A DNA stretch of 64,000 nt from contig CM060912.1 in the NCBI GenBank assembly GCA_030737875.1, positions 202,939,231 through 203,003,230 of the forward strand, written 5' to 3'. Under the pieces are notes generated by a model. It saw nothing but the letters and a program-made list of their open reading frames with translations, ran no database searches and was not told where the DNA came from. The position numbers and the translations under genes were made by a program. This DNA comes from Allium sativum. Its lineage: Eukaryota; Streptophyta; Magnoliopsida; Asparagales; Amaryllidaceae. Of the stretch, positions 10,698 through 24,200 are shown piece after piece (position 1 is the first letter of the stretch; each line of letters opens with the position of its first letter).

Positions 10698-13289
10698 TGT
10701 AACGAACTGGGATTTTCGACCCCGAAAATCAACATAAAACCCATGTTGACTATTCAGGTATCGAACATTCCAAATCATTAATAGAAAGAAGTTAGAGGGT
10801 GAGAATAGATAAAATAGAAAATTAGAATAGAAGAAGAAGAAGAACACAATCAGAGTAAATACGAATCTCACAGCGGAACGAATAAAATATAATTTATAAC
10901 ATAACTTTGAAATAAAACAGTATACATACAATAACATTATCAGAGTACAACACTTACACACAGCGGAAATAGCAATAGCTATATAATCCTGAAGCCTCCT
11001 GCTTCAAGCTCCTCTAAGTATATCTGTAAAAACCTGAACTACTTGACTGCCCGTACAAATTTGGGCACCCAAGAGTTTAGGGAAAACAAAACAAAATAAA
11101 ACTCTGGGTCATTCATGGGACTGGTATGAGTAAACTCAAATCATTTGGCTTAATTTTTCAAAATCCTTTTCAAAAGAAAAGATAATCGTAAGACCAATCC
11201 ACACATAAAAACGGACGGTTTTTATCTTACGATAACCCAAAACACTTTCGAAATCAATACTTCTCTTGATATTATACTAATGTCTAATCACAAGTAATTA
11301 ACAATCTAGCAGAACGCTTGCATCTCACGTTCCACATATATAGTATACAAAACAAAACCGCGGGCGCTTATTGGAGATTGGATTCCAACTATGACAAGGT
11401 ATGGGACCACCTACCGATAGTGTATCTCTTGAGGCAAATACACTGGGTTCAACAAGAACATCTTGCAACCCGGCCCACACATGACCGACCACTCATTTCG
11501 CTTGAGTGTATCGAATGTATACCACTAATGGTTGGGAGCTACCCACCGTTTCCCGAAAAGGGACAGCATCGATACTAGATAAAAGAATGAAATGGATTTT
11601 CTCTAGATAGGTGATATACACCCTAATGGGAGCGACCCTCTTAGCCATGCCGCCTGCCCGATTTCTGTCATTTCCCGGTTGATGAGGCTTGAGGTCAAAA
11701 CGTATCTTTTGGAATATCTGACCACAATTCACTTTGAATGCCACATCATCATACCCGTCAAATCACAAATTGATTTCCCCAAAAATATCACGTGCATAAA
11801 GCTAAGAGAAACGAATTCCTCCGCCACCAAACGTAAGTACGTTTAAAGAGATCAACTTACGCGATCTGTTAGATATACTCTGTCGGACATTCGTCCATTC
11901 ACGTTTGTCCTGGGACTGGGAAAACCGAAGGAACTATTCTGTAAACAGGATAGCCCTTGCATAACTCCGTCTTCAATATTTGATCGCAACGCTAACGTCC
12001 ATACAGAGTGGTTTTCAGATAATATATCTGATCCCGGTCTCTCTATATTGATGACGATAAAATGGTCAAAAACTTTGATAGTCGGTGATTTAACTATCAA
12101 AGAAAAACAGGTGTGCAAACAACGATATTATTTCCAGATGGAAATTCTATCGATCAATCATCAATCCACATTTATCTCTTTCTATTAAATTATCTTTAAT
12201 TTATCATTTTCCCATTTCTACATATTTGTAAATTCTTATTTTCTAAATTTAGGAAATATACGTCATTAAATCATGGAAAACATTTCCATCTTGGTTTCAC
12301 GTATCACTGTCATTCCAGTGTTCTTTCTCATCAACATTTCATTTTCTATGATTAGAAAATATCTCTGGTTATATTTGGAAAATGTTTCCAAAATTTATTC
12401 AACAGATGTTTAAATAAAACATCACTAAGCCAATTTAAATCATTACACTCATTAACTAAATTCACTTAATCAATCTTCACTATCGAACCTTACCCATCTC
12501 TTAGTTAAAAACGAAGTCAATCAAGTTGGGGTATAATTACCTCTCAGACCTTAACTGAACAACCTTTCTAACCTCGAAATAGACAAAGTTCATCTTTCAA
12601 TTCTTTAACAAATTTCCTTACGAAACTCTCGGATTCTATTTATGAATCCCCTTCTTTATTTTAAAACATTGATTATAACTATAGCGTTATAATCCCTTGC
12701 TTTCAAAATAAAATAACTTAAATATAACTCTAATTTCTTATTTTAAATAAATAACAAATAACTAATTGAATAATAAATAAATCTTGATTTAAAGACGGAA
12801 AGTAAATAGTACCTTCCCTAATTCGATATAATCGAATTCAACGTATAACTCTCTTTCGAAAAATCTCTATTCGATAACTCCTTTTTGAATAAACTATGTT
12901 TAATAACTCTTTCTTCGAATAACTATATTTCATAATCTTTCTTTGAATGATTTACATTCGATTAAATCTCTTCGAATGATTTACATTCGATTAATCTCCT
13001 TTCGAATAAACTATATTCGATTAACTCCCTTAATTCTATTCGAATAAACTATTTCGAATAACTCCTTTGGATCAACTCATTTGGATTGACTCGATTTGAT
13101 TAACTCATCTTGGCTAACTCAACTCGATTAACTCAACTTGAATAACTTACTTGATTAATTCAACTTATTTAACTCAATTTATTTAACTCCTATCTAATAA
13201 CTAGTATTTGATAATTTATATTCGAATAACTATGCCTGTTTTAACTTTATTTCGAATGGCTAATATTCGATTTAACTCCATTCGCTTGA

Positions 13290-13402
13290 CTCTAGATCGC
13301 AGCGATCATAATGGTTACGCCTGATTCCCTCAGGAAACATCTGACCGCCGTAGACTATCTGCAGCCCTGCGAATTCCGCTAGCAGTCGTACGAAATGGCA
13401 AC
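13290..13402. other. Unique GC-rich block inside C 3' LTR
   Basis: About 110 bp of mixed, GC-rich sequence (starting tagatcgcagcgatcataat) interrupts AT-rich 'ttaactc' repeats. It has no counterpart in E or elsewhere in the window. The flanks read gactc on the left and aactc on the right, which could be an imperfect duplication. I do not recognise the source; organellar DNA or a fragment captured during repair are options. Confidence 0.4.
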
Positions 13403-13688
13403 TCATCTTGAATAACTATATTCGATCAACTCTAATTGAATAACTAATATTCAATAAATTCTAATTCGATTAACTCTATCTGATTAACTCTACGTTTATT
13501 CAGTTTCAAATATCGATGTTGAAATCGATTCTTATTTCTCTATATAAGTCCTGACTTATATATTCTATTTATCCAATGATAAATATTTCATTTGATTTAT
13601 AAAATATTATTTATAAATTTATCTTCTCAATTTATCGGTCAGAATAGATTCTATTTAAAAAAAATTCCTTAAATCCATAACATGTTAT

Positions 13689-13709
13689 ACCCGTATGCGA
13701 AGCACGGGT
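13689..13709. other. Palindrome of the ACCCG..CGGGT type
   Basis: An imperfect inverted repeat (acccgtatgcgaagcacggg plus t) in AT-rich LTR sequence. Similar short GC palindromes occur near ends of some plant Helitrons, but neither the 5' TC nor the 3' CTRR end of such an element was found. It is recorded as a palindrome only. Confidence 0.3.
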
Positions 13710-15445
13710 TTAAATCTTTCAACTGTAAAATTCTCCTTTTATGCAATTCTAGTCACTTTTCAAGTATTTCCTTTTAAAATCAATTTATTTACAAAATAAA
13801 TCCCCTTTTTGATAATTCTATTTATTGTATAAAATATTTTCTATTTATAAAATCTATTGATTTTGTAAGTAATCCCTTTGATAATCTATCTATTTCTTTT
13901 CTATTTATTTTACACATATTTCCTCTTTTTATTCTATTCTATTTGATTAACAAATAAATATTCCTTTCAATTCAATTTGTAAATAGTTTACACTTTTTTT
14001 TCAATTCTATTTCTAAATGTTTTACAATTATTTCTTTTCAATCCTATCCATTCGATTAACAAATAAGTATCCCTTTTTCATCTATTTATTTCTAAATAAA
14101 TATTTCCTTTTTATAAAATCTTTTGATTTTATAAATATTTCTTTTTCAATATAACATTGAAAATTTTTCCTTTTTAACATTCTGGTATTTCTTATGGTAT
14201 TTAACGTACCATAAACAATGATCGGTATCATTCAACCATATAAAACAACAACAGAGTTCATATCACATCATATAACACAATATATGAAAAAAGTAAAATA
14301 AATGTTAAGGAACCCAGTTGGGTCCCTCCGACCTGTTTCCCTGCATCCACAGATGTTAAACAATAAAATTAACATCAAATTCATGTCACTATGAAATATT
14401 CTGCTAAACAGAATCAATATTTGATTAACGATTTATATTTATATCATTATCTATATTTTCAATCAACTGACAGCAGTTCTACCAAACAGCCAACACACAG
14501 CAAACCACCATTATTTATCAATTCTAAAAATATTTTATAAAAATATAAATTGAGCGGAGTTGGTGAGATTTACTCACATTTCACGTCAACCGTTAAATAA
14601 CGATTTGTGTTAGTTGATTCTGATCAGACAATTTATTTCGCCATAAATTGTAACGAGCTCGAATTCTCTCCCAGTCAGTTCCATTGGGTAGTGTCCATCC
14701 ATACGATCCTGTCGGATCTTGTTTTGCTCAATTCTGATCACGTCGGTATAAGATATTGAAGTTACAAGATCATATACTGTTTTAAATAGAATAAACTTAA
14801 TATATATATTAGTTGGGCTTCACCTTTCATTTTCTGCCCATCACCTTCCAAACCCGAACCCGCTTAACACCCCTTCTTTCCCGTGCCTTCTTCTGGTCCT
14901 CATGAAACAAACCCAGCTCCATTCCTGACCTTCACGCGATCATTCCTCCATCGATTCACCACCGTTTCCAAATCTGAAAACTCCAACATCATTCTCTTCA
15001 AATTCCTCAACACCCCATCCCCCATTCCATTAACTCGCGTTGGCCATTTGAAATGCGTCCCCACGATTTTTCTGTCGAGCTACACAAAATCGAGCGACAT
15101 CTATTTTGTTCAAATCCCACAAAACTTTGCTCCAAGGTGTTAAATCACCTCCTGAACCCAAATCTAACCAATACCACTTCATTCGATCACCCCAACCCTC
15201 GAATCAAAGAACCCTTGCTCACGCTGTGAATTTAGGAGCACCCAGAACCGAGATCGAGTACTGTAAAACTTATCTCACGGCGAAGCTCACCTTGCAACGA
15301 TCTCAAATATATTAGTATATTGATTTATAGAATTATGTTTTGATTTTTAAAAAAAATTCAAAGAAGAAAAGTTCTCGTTGAAATGGCGGCGTAGAAATGT
15401 ATTGACCAAAATGAATGGAAATTAGGGTTAGGAGAATTTGTGGGG

Positions 15446-15453
15446 TATTTATA
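15446..15453 (-). promoter_or_regulatory. Candidate TATA box of C 3' LTR
   Basis: TATAAATA on the minus strand, about 1.06 kb from the LTR start, in the same relative place as in E and in the other C LTR. Confidence 0.55.
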
Positions 15454-16508
15454 GGTAGATTTTATATTTTAATATTTGATTTTTATATTTATTTTTAAGC
15501 AAACGCTATCTGTATTTGTCTTTAAAAAATCCCTATGGTCATATATGATACCCAAAAATCACGAAAACCGGCATGTAGTTACAGTTCGACATTGCGGACC
15601 TAACGAAACTGGTTTCGTCGAATTCCGACTTCGTTTGCTCACATTTTTAACCGTCAGAATATCGACTGTTTTTCACACTAAAATCCCATATGGCCACATG
15701 CTAACTTCAAAAATCACGGAAACTGAAATCTAGCAATAATTTAACATTGTGGATCCAACAAAATTAGTTTCGTCGAATTCTGAGGTCGTTTGCAAAACTG
15801 GCTATTTTTAAAGCTCTAAATAACCCATTTAAATATGAAATTATATTAAAAAACATTTAAATTTAATATTTAAAAGTAAATATTATCGTATGTATTCACA
15901 ATAGAATATCAAACTGCTACACTAGGATTTATAACTCGATATTTCAAATCCAGTGTTACATCGATATTCGATTTATATTTAAAAATCCATTTTAAAATAA
16001 AAATAAATCGATATAAGTTATAAAGGAATTCCATAGCGACTTTTCTAAAATTTGATTTGAACATAACTAAAAATCTACATGACGAAATCTCGATTTTTCT
16101 CTTCCATCAGAAAAATATACTTCACCATCTCCTAGCGTTTCTTGTTTCACAGAAATCCGATTTAAAATGAATCCTGTACATTCAGTTGAAGTTTAAATCG
16201 CCAAATAGCGAACTACCGCGCCATTTCGAGCTCGATTTTAATTTATTAAAATTCTACGTTCAACTGTTGTTAAAATAATATATTCGTCAATATTATTCAA
16301 CTCTAAACTGATAAATATATATTTTAAACAGTCCAATTCACACTATATTGTGAATTCCACTATACTTGCTTATTTCTGAATTAAATATATTATTATATTA
16401 TTTATTTTAATTAAATAACCCATATAATTTAAATCCAATGACCATTAAATTCTAATTCACTATTTAAATAACTTAATTATAATACCAAGAAAAATGTGGG
16501 TCGTTACA

Positions 16509-16525
16509 TTCTTCCCCCCTTAAAA
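16509..16525 (-). other. Polypurine tract of element C
   Basis: On the minus strand a purine run with AAGGGGGGAAGAA directly precedes the LTR start TGTAACGACCC. It is the expected primer for plus-strand DNA synthesis. Upstream of it (minus sense) is TTTCGAGGACAAAATT, typical of the pre-PPT region of plant Ty3/gypsy chromoviruses. Confidence 0.85.
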
Positions 16526-17434
16526 TAATTTTGTCCTCGAAATTGCTAAGGTAGAGAACAAACCCTATTGACTAGTACAAATTTATTTGTTTACTTACCA
16601 ACCTTATTTTATTTCCAACTGACAATTTAATTTCAACTAAAATATTAATTGATTCCTATTAACGAAAAATTTCAAAAATCCTGAAAATTTTCTAACACCC
16701 GAAAATTTCGAAAATTTTTGCCAGCACCTCCCTTGTACCGGTCAATAGTTCAAACCCCATCTCGCCTCTCTAGGCCTTTTCCGATCCAAAAGAAAATCAA
16801 ACAGCCAAGCGGCTTGCCAAATTGGCCCATAAATCACCAAATCCATAAAAATAAACGTGTACCTTTTTGTCAGGCATATCATTATATCCTTACATTCTGC
16901 TGCCAATTCAGCATATACCAAGGTCATCCCAATCAATCTCTGATCAATTTATCCTCAACACAGCTATTCGCTTAAACAAGCCAATTACCATTTCAAACTC
17001 AAATTTCAATTCTGATTCAAATTCATATTTAATTCATCTGATTCCATATTATCGAACTCCAATTGGTTATTTACATAACCATTTCAATAACAATCAACCA
17101 ACACATCACATATACTATAATACTTTAAATATAAATATTTTCTTTTATATCCAAATATAATTTGGGTAAAATTATTTCATTTACCCTCTTTCAACACATA
17201 CTGTGTCGGTTCATCGTATTCGAGTGTTTAGAAATTCCTATCGATACAGTGGATCAAACTGATCGACCAGAATTCACAAACAACTCAACCAATAAATCTC
17301 CACAATATAAAACAATTTTTATAAAATCTACAAATACGTTCACTCGTATATATACACTCAACTCAATCTAGGGCATTACCAACCCCATCTCTACTGAGTC
17401 ACGCCACAGAGCCAAGGTAATCACTTAACCTTCA

Positions 17435-17446
17435 GCTCTGATACCA
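17435..17446 (-). other. Primer binding site (initiator-Met tRNA) of element C
   Basis: The minus strand reads TGGTATCAGAGC, the classical complement of the plant initiator-Met tRNA 3' end, one base after the LTR end. Confidence 0.9.
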
Positions 17447-17447
17447 C

Positions 17448-18475
17448 TGTAACGAACTGGGATTTTCGACCCCAAAAATCAACATAAAACCCAGGTTGAC
17501 TATTCAGGTATCGAACATTCCAGATCATTAATAGAAAGAAGTTAGAGGGTGAGAATAGATAAGATAGAAAATTAGAATAGAAGAAGAAGAAGAACACAAT
17601 CAGAGTAAACACGAATCTCACGGCGGAACGAATAAAATATAATTTATAACATAACTTTGAAATAAAACAGTATACATACAATAACATTATCAGAGTACAA
17701 CACTTACACACAGCGGAAATAACAATAGCTATATAATCCTAAAGCCTTCTGCTTCAAGCTCCTTCAAGTATATCTGTAAAAACCTGAACTACTTGACTGC
17801 CCGTACAAATTTGGGCACCCAAGAGTTTAGGGAAAACAAAACAAAATAAAACTCTGGGTCAGTCATGGGACTAGTGTGAGTAAACTCAAATCATTTGGCT
17901 TAACTTTTCAAAATCCTTTTCGAAAGAAAAGATAATCATAAGACCAATCCACACATAAACACGGACGGTTTTTATCTTACGATAAACCAAAACACTTTCG
18001 AAATCAATAATTCTCTTGATATTATAATAATGTCTAATCACAAGTAATTAACAATCTAGCAGAACGCTTGCATCTCACGTTCTACATATATAGTATACAA
18101 AACAAAACCGCGGGCGCTTATTGGAGATTGAATTCCAACTATGACAAGGTATGGGACCACCTGCCGATAGTGTATCTCTAGAGGCAAATACACTGGGTTC
18201 AACAAGAACATCTTGCAACCCGGCCCATACATGACCGACCACTCATTTCGCTTGAGTGTATCGAATGTATACCACCAACGGTTGGGAGCTACCCACCGTT
18301 TCCCAAAAGGGACTGCATCGATACTAGATAAAAGAATGAAATGGATTTTCTCTAGATAGGTGATATACACCCTAATGGGAGCAACCCTCTTAGCCATCCC
18401 GCCTTCCCGATTTATGTCATTTCCCGGTTGATGAGGCTTGAGGTCAAAACGTATCTTTTGGAATATCTGACCTCA
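17448..18475 (-). repeat. Element C 5' LTR, PBS-proximal part
   Basis: It aligns with 10698-11735 with few differences. Collinearity stops at about 18475, where an inverted family-C fragment replaces roughly 2 kb of the LTR. Confidence 0.8.
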
Positions 18476-20333
18476 ACAATATTTCCCGGTTGATAGTCGG
18501 TGATTTAACTAAGAGATGAGTAAGGTTCGATAGTGAAGATTGATTAAGTGAATTTAGTTAATGAGTGTAATGATTTAAATTGGCTTAGTGATGTTTTATT
18601 TAAACATCTGTTGAATAAATTTTGGAAACATTTTCCAAATATAATCAGAGATATTTTCTAATCATAGAAAATGAAATGTTGATGAGAAAGAATACTGGAA
18701 TGACAGTGATACGTGAAACAGAGATGGAAATGTTTTCCATGATTTAATGATGTATATTTCCTAAATTTAGAAAATAAGAATTTACAAATATATAGAAATG
18801 GGAAAATGATAAATTAAAGATAATTTAATAGAAAGAGATAAATGTGGATTGATGATTGATTGATAGAATTTCCATTTGGAAATAATATCGTTGTTTGCAC
18901 ACCTGTTTTTCTTTGATGGTTAAATCATAGACTATCGAAGTTTTGACCATTTTAACGTTGTTAATATGGAGAGACCGGTTGGATTATTATCCCAAGAACC
19001 ACTTTGTATTGGCATAAGCGTTGCGAATCATATATGCCAAAGAAAATTGAAGACGGGGTAAAGTGCAAGGGCTATTGTATAAATCTTAGATAACAGTGCC
19101 TAAGATGGATTTACTGAATAGTGCCTTCGGTTCATCCTGTTCCTGGATGACTTGTATGGATGAATGTCTGACAGAGTATTTCCAGAAAGGTCATGTACAT
19201 TTATCTCTTCAACCGTACCAAGAGTGGAAGCGGAGAAGGAAACTTCTTTTAGCTGACACGTAATGTATTGTTGTAGACGTCAATTAGTGATTTTCAATGG
19301 ATCTGACAATGTGGCATTCGAAGTGAATCTGATGTGATGATGAAGCGTAACCTCAAGCCTCATCAACCGGTAAATGACAGAAATCGGGCAGGCAGCATGG
19401 CTAAGTCGGTCGCTCCGAAGTAGGGTGTATAATCACCTGATCTTGAGTTTCATTTACTTCTAAAAATCTATTGTTGATGCTGTCCCATTTGGGAAACGGT
19501 TGTTGATCCCAACCGTTGGTGATATACATTCGATACACTCAAGCGAAATGAGTGGTTGGTCATGTGTGGCCGGGTTGCAAGATGTTCTTGTTGAACCCAG
19601 TGTATTCCTTTCTAGAGGTACACTAGCGAAAGATGGTTCCATACATTGTCATAGTTGGAAATCCATTACCCAATACGTGCTTGCAGTTTTGATTGTATAC
19701 TATATATGTAGAACGTGAGATGAAAGCGTTTCTGCTAGATGATTATTATATTTTGGTTGATAGACATTATTATAATATCAAAAGGTTTTTGATATAAAGA
19801 TAATTTGGATTCTCATAAGGGAAAAACCTGTTCCGTTATACGGTGTGGTCTTATGAGATATCATTTACCTGCTTAAACTGTTTTAAACTGTTTTACTCAT
19901 ACCAGTCCCATGACTAACCCGGAGTTTATTTTGTTTTGTTTTCCCTAAACTCTTTGGTGCCCAATTTTGTACGGGCAGTCAAGTAGTCGGGATTTACAGA
20001 TACTTGAAGAGCTGGAGCAGGAGGCTTCAGGATCATATAGCTATAGTTTATTTCCGTTGTGTTGTAAGTGTTGTACTTTGAAAATGATATGTATATTCAA
20101 GTACAAATGTATATTTCAAGTTATGTTATATATATTATATGTTATTCGTTCCGCTGTGAGGTTCGTGTTACTCTGATATTGTGTTCTTCTTCTTCTTCTT
20201 TTCTAAGTTTCTATCTTATCCTCCCTCACCCTCTGTTTTCTTTCTATTAGTGTTCTGATTTTCCAGTGTAATTGGGGTTGGACTTGTGTTATTTAGTCAG
20301 CTCAAATTGGACCGGATTTTCGGGTCATTACAG
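18476..20333 (+). repeat. Inverted C-family LTR end fragment inside C 5' LTR
   Basis: This segment reads in the opposite direction to its surroundings. 18500-18900 matches the reverse of 12080-12500, and 19340-20333 matches the end of E's LTR (34620-35648), finishing in gggtcattaca. From 20334 the minus-oriented LTR resumes at the equivalent of 13755. The terminal bases differ from those of C, so it derives from another subfamily copy. It could be a nested fragment or template-switch product. With 17448-18475 it makes a long inverted repeat. Confidence 0.65.
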
Positions 20334-20418
20334 TTTTCAAGTATTTCCTTTTAAAATCAATTTATTTACAAAATAAATCCCCTTTTTGATAATTCTATTT
20401 ATTCTATAAAATATTTTC
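20334..20418 (-). repeat. Element C 5' LTR, short middle piece
   Basis: It matches 13753-13840. It ends in the D1 target duplication ttttc (20414-20418) and continues at 31314. Confidence 0.8.
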
Positions 20419-23400
20419 TGAAATGACACGAACTTCCCCGGTAAGGAAAGCCCGGATTGAGTTGAGGACAACACACAAAAGAACGCAGACAGAAGAACAT
20501 TTCATTGTATATTACAACAACTCCATCAGAATACAAGAATATTACAGAGTACGAATAAATATTACACAGAAAATATCAGAAATCACGATACATTACATAG
20601 CAGCGGAAAATAATACAATACACAACTAGAAGTAATACACAGATACAGAGCTTTATGAGTATCGTTCTAGCTGTAAATCAGGATCCTGTGAATATGAATA
20701 TGAATTTGCAAAACCAAAACTACTAGCTGACTGTATCAAAATAAGGGCACTGAGAGTTTAGGTTAAAACAATAAACTCCGGGTCAGTCATGTGACTGGTG
20801 TGAGAACTAAAACAGTTAGATAAAACTTTACTTTAAATCAGATGTATCAAGGGACCACGCCGTATAACACGGAACGGGTTTCCTCCCAAGAATACCAGTG
20901 CATATAACAAAACAGGGCAATGCTTTTTGGAAAAATGAAGCTATTATAAGACCCAGGTCCTATCACACAATGCAACGCAAGCCGGGGGATAGAGTTTTCC
21001 CTTATAATAGCCAAACATGCTTAGTACGTTTAAAACAAATCATTTGATACTATTATAAGTGCATAGTGTATAAAACAACTTCAAATCATAAGTATCAATC
21101 ATAGACGGCATAGATACCATATATCATGTCGCCATACTAGTTCTACAATTAAAACCGCAAAATCACGTATTTGGAAATTGGATTTCCATCTGTGAACTGA
21201 GGTAAAAGATAGTCCTCTACCGATTCGAGACTCTCTAGCCCGAGCCTCAGGACCCAGACACAGGTGAGCCCTTGGATCGTCAGAGACGGCCCACCGATGT
21301 GGATTAAAATGCCTGAACACTGCGTTTCCCCACCCTTTGGGGTGTAAATGAGCCAACGAATGACTCCATCGGCTTCACATAGTCACCGATATATCTGAGG
21401 CGCCTCACAACAGCAACAACCACATAAGTCATACTCGTCAGGGCGTGCAAAACCACTGATGCCACTTCTATCTAGAAGGAAACGCATGCCCTCCCTGAGG
21501 TCCTTCTCCCGTTTCTGGTTCACAACCGGGGTGTGAGGCTAGAAATCAACGCTACACAAAGCTATGTCACACAGGCCGTGCTTTGATCATCAACTACAAA
21601 ACTTTGCTTTTCAACAAAAACCTTGATCATTTGCCACTTAGGCATGCCACACAAGCAATTCACTCCATGCGTTTGATATCCATCGATATATAACCTCTGA
21701 GCTCGTACGTCTCAGAGAAGGGCGTTAAGCAAGAGCATAAATTCTCCGCTGCCAAATAGATATATATTTAATAGAAATCAACCACACAGAATAAAATCCA
21801 ATGTCAGACACACAGTCCATTTACAAGTTTGTTCTGGGTCTGAACGAAACCGGAGGCACCTAGTACCTCACATATCCATCGATCTCCAAGTACGTCTGGA
21901 CGACCACTAACTAATTCCCTCCTCTTGGGTGTACGGCCCAATCAAGATCATCAGTAATCACCCAAACGATGTGAAGACCTCTGGTCTTCGACCACCGTCT
22001 TCATCCTCGACACCATGTTGAATCAGTTATTCAGAATGGGATAAACCCGGTCTTTCTGAATAACTCGCGTATATAATAAACAAGTGTTACACAAACATAA
22101 CATACGCCTCATTTCAATTCATCAGTCACTAACCGTAAATTAACAAGAGAATAATTCCCCAAACATTAACCCCGCAGGCCGAAACCAACATCAGATCAAT
22201 ACCCAGGAAACCATTCATCTTAACTAATCTTCAGTTAGTTGCTAAATTTCACATTCTTAGGGATAGGTTCCCATTAATTTTATCAAAGATTAATTCCTTA
22301 AATTTATTCTTTAATCTTCCTTTGAATATCACTTCAAACTAGTCGGGATTAGCGAACCACACCGAAGTAATTATTTATTTTATTTCCCAATCCCAACCTA
22401 TTTATCCTATGAAGTAAAACTGGTTATACTTCATATCTAACACCACGGTGTTATCGGTAAATTCAATTACCATTTCACGTTCAAATCTAATTAAAGATTT
22501 AACTATCATTTGGAGTAAAACTGGTGATACTCCATTCTCGATCTTTTCAATCTAATTAAAGATTCATTAAAAATCCACTTAGTTTTGATCTTTAACTGGG
22601 TTAAAGAATCAATGTCATTTAAAACATGGTTCACGATAAACCCAAAATCACATTCTATTCTATCAGCCTTTAACCGTAAAATAGCAAGTGAGCAATTCCC
22701 TAAGTATTAACCCCGAAGGCCAAAACCAACATCAGATCAATACCCAGGAAACCATTCAACTTAACTAATCTCCAGTTAGTTTCTGATTTTCTTAACTCGG
22801 TTGGATCTAAGAACAGTATTATAGAAGATACGGTTCACGACAACCCAAAATCACATTCCATTAATTATCGAGTTAAAGAACTAGTGTTATTTAAAACACG
22901 GTTCACGATAAACCCAAAAATCAATCCCAATTCAATTCCAATTAAATATCATTTAATTGGTACACTTCATTAAATCTAAATAAAAAGATTTAATCTTTTC
23001 CTCAACTGGGTTTAAGAACAGTGTCAATGAAGACACCATTCATGACAAACTCAAATCACATTTGAAATTAAATACAAGGCTCTGAATAGAAAATATATCG
23101 TCTTATATTCAATATCAAATTCTACGACCAACAAATATCGTATTGGAAATAACGATATAAATATATCTTTCAAATTTCCATAACAATATCTGTATAATCA
23201 CGAAATCCAACATCGAAATATTCCAAAGATAATTTCGATTCCAATCCATTCCAATTCAATTGTTGGAAATTCTGTTTATTTTCAAAACCATTTCAAATCC
23301 ACTTTATTTATTTTAATAATAAATAGAATTATAATTCTAGTTCAAAATTAGTTCATTTCGATAAAAATCTATTTTTATCTTTTTAAATATGGAGTTTTTC

Positions 23401-23859
23401 ATCCCAATTATTCACAATTCATTTCTTATGATTTTACACAAATTATTACTATTTTTAATAATTTTATCAAGGCCCGTACAGTCGATTTCCATCAACGGCC
23501 ATCGAACTGCACTTACAGCGACCTATTCCAAATTTGATTTGGACATAATTCCAAATCCAACCGTTAGATTTCAAATCTCTAATATTCATTAGGAAGCTCT
23601 TTTCGGTACGAACCCAACAGTTCTGGTTTTAGGAGAATCCGACGATCGGATCTCCCGCAATATCCATTCGAACTCAATGGTCGAAATTCGCGAACTGCCG
23701 CGGCGCGGCGTGTTCTATTCAGGCCATTATATATATATGTTATATATTATATATATTTCGTCGATTTCCTTTTAAAACGTATTATATAAATCGTTTTAAA
23801 TTCTTTTTCAAAACGATTTCAACTTCCTTTTCAAATTCAAATCAAGATTGAATTTTTCA

Positions 23860-24200
23860 ATACAAATTCGTTTTAATTTCATTTCAAATCGATTTCAATT
23901 CAATTTCAATTTAATTCGAATTTCAATTTAATTCGAATTTCAATTTACTTCGAATTTCAATTCATTTCAATGTAATTCGAATTTCAATTCATTTCAATTT
24001 AATTTCAATTTAATTCGAATTTCAATTCATTTCAATTCGATTTCAATTCAATTTCAATTTAATTTGAATTTCAATTCATTTCAATTTAATTCGAATTTCA
24101 ATTCATTTCAATTTAATTCGAATTTCAATTCATTTCAATTTAATTTGAATTTCAATTTAATTCGAATTTCAATCGATTTCATTTAAATTCGAATTTTGAA
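23860..24200. repeat. Degenerate tandem array of 'tttcaattyrattygaa'
   Basis: About 20 overlapping units of 10-20 bp alternate tttcaattcatttcaattta and attcgaatttcaattta types. It is nearly absent from the equivalent place in F's LTRs, so it looks like a local expansion in D1. Confidence 0.8.

Larger units (their letters stand above)
10698..16508 (-). repeat. Element C 3' LTR (5.8 kb)
   Basis: On the sense (minus) strand it starts TGTAACGACCC at 16508 and ends in GTTCGTTACA at 10698. From its start it holds U3-like blocks (16250-15560), a TATA box, a leader (15440-14820), a conserved stretch (14720-14300), AT-rich short repeats (14160-13560), degenerate 'aactctattcgattaa' repeats (13510-12830) and a conserved end region. 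A GC-rich block (13290-13402) looks foreign. Short ORFs (for example 11318-11578, 14883-15315) recur only as LTR sequence and are not called genes. Confidence 0.85.
16509..17447 (-). other. Element C internal region, non-coding (939 bp)
   Basis: The entire PBS-to-PPT interval holds no gag, protease, RT, RNase H or integrase motif on either strand. Short ORFs (16718-17371 plus, 16742-16936 minus) have no domain. A block of about 43 bp (16784-16827) is well conserved with the internal regions of D1 and F. The PBS-proximal part (17300-17447) is conserved with E (35650-35750). Confidence 0.75.

Noticed and set aside
13689..13709. Helitron end
   Set aside because: Only a GC palindrome is present. 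Neither a 5' TC nor a 3' CTRR terminus nor an AT target could be fixed.
14883..15315. Plus-strand ORFs, repeated at 32376-32793
   Set aside because: They are in the two LTRs of one element, antisense to its transcript, so duplication is no evidence for a gene. They differ in length and lack motifs.
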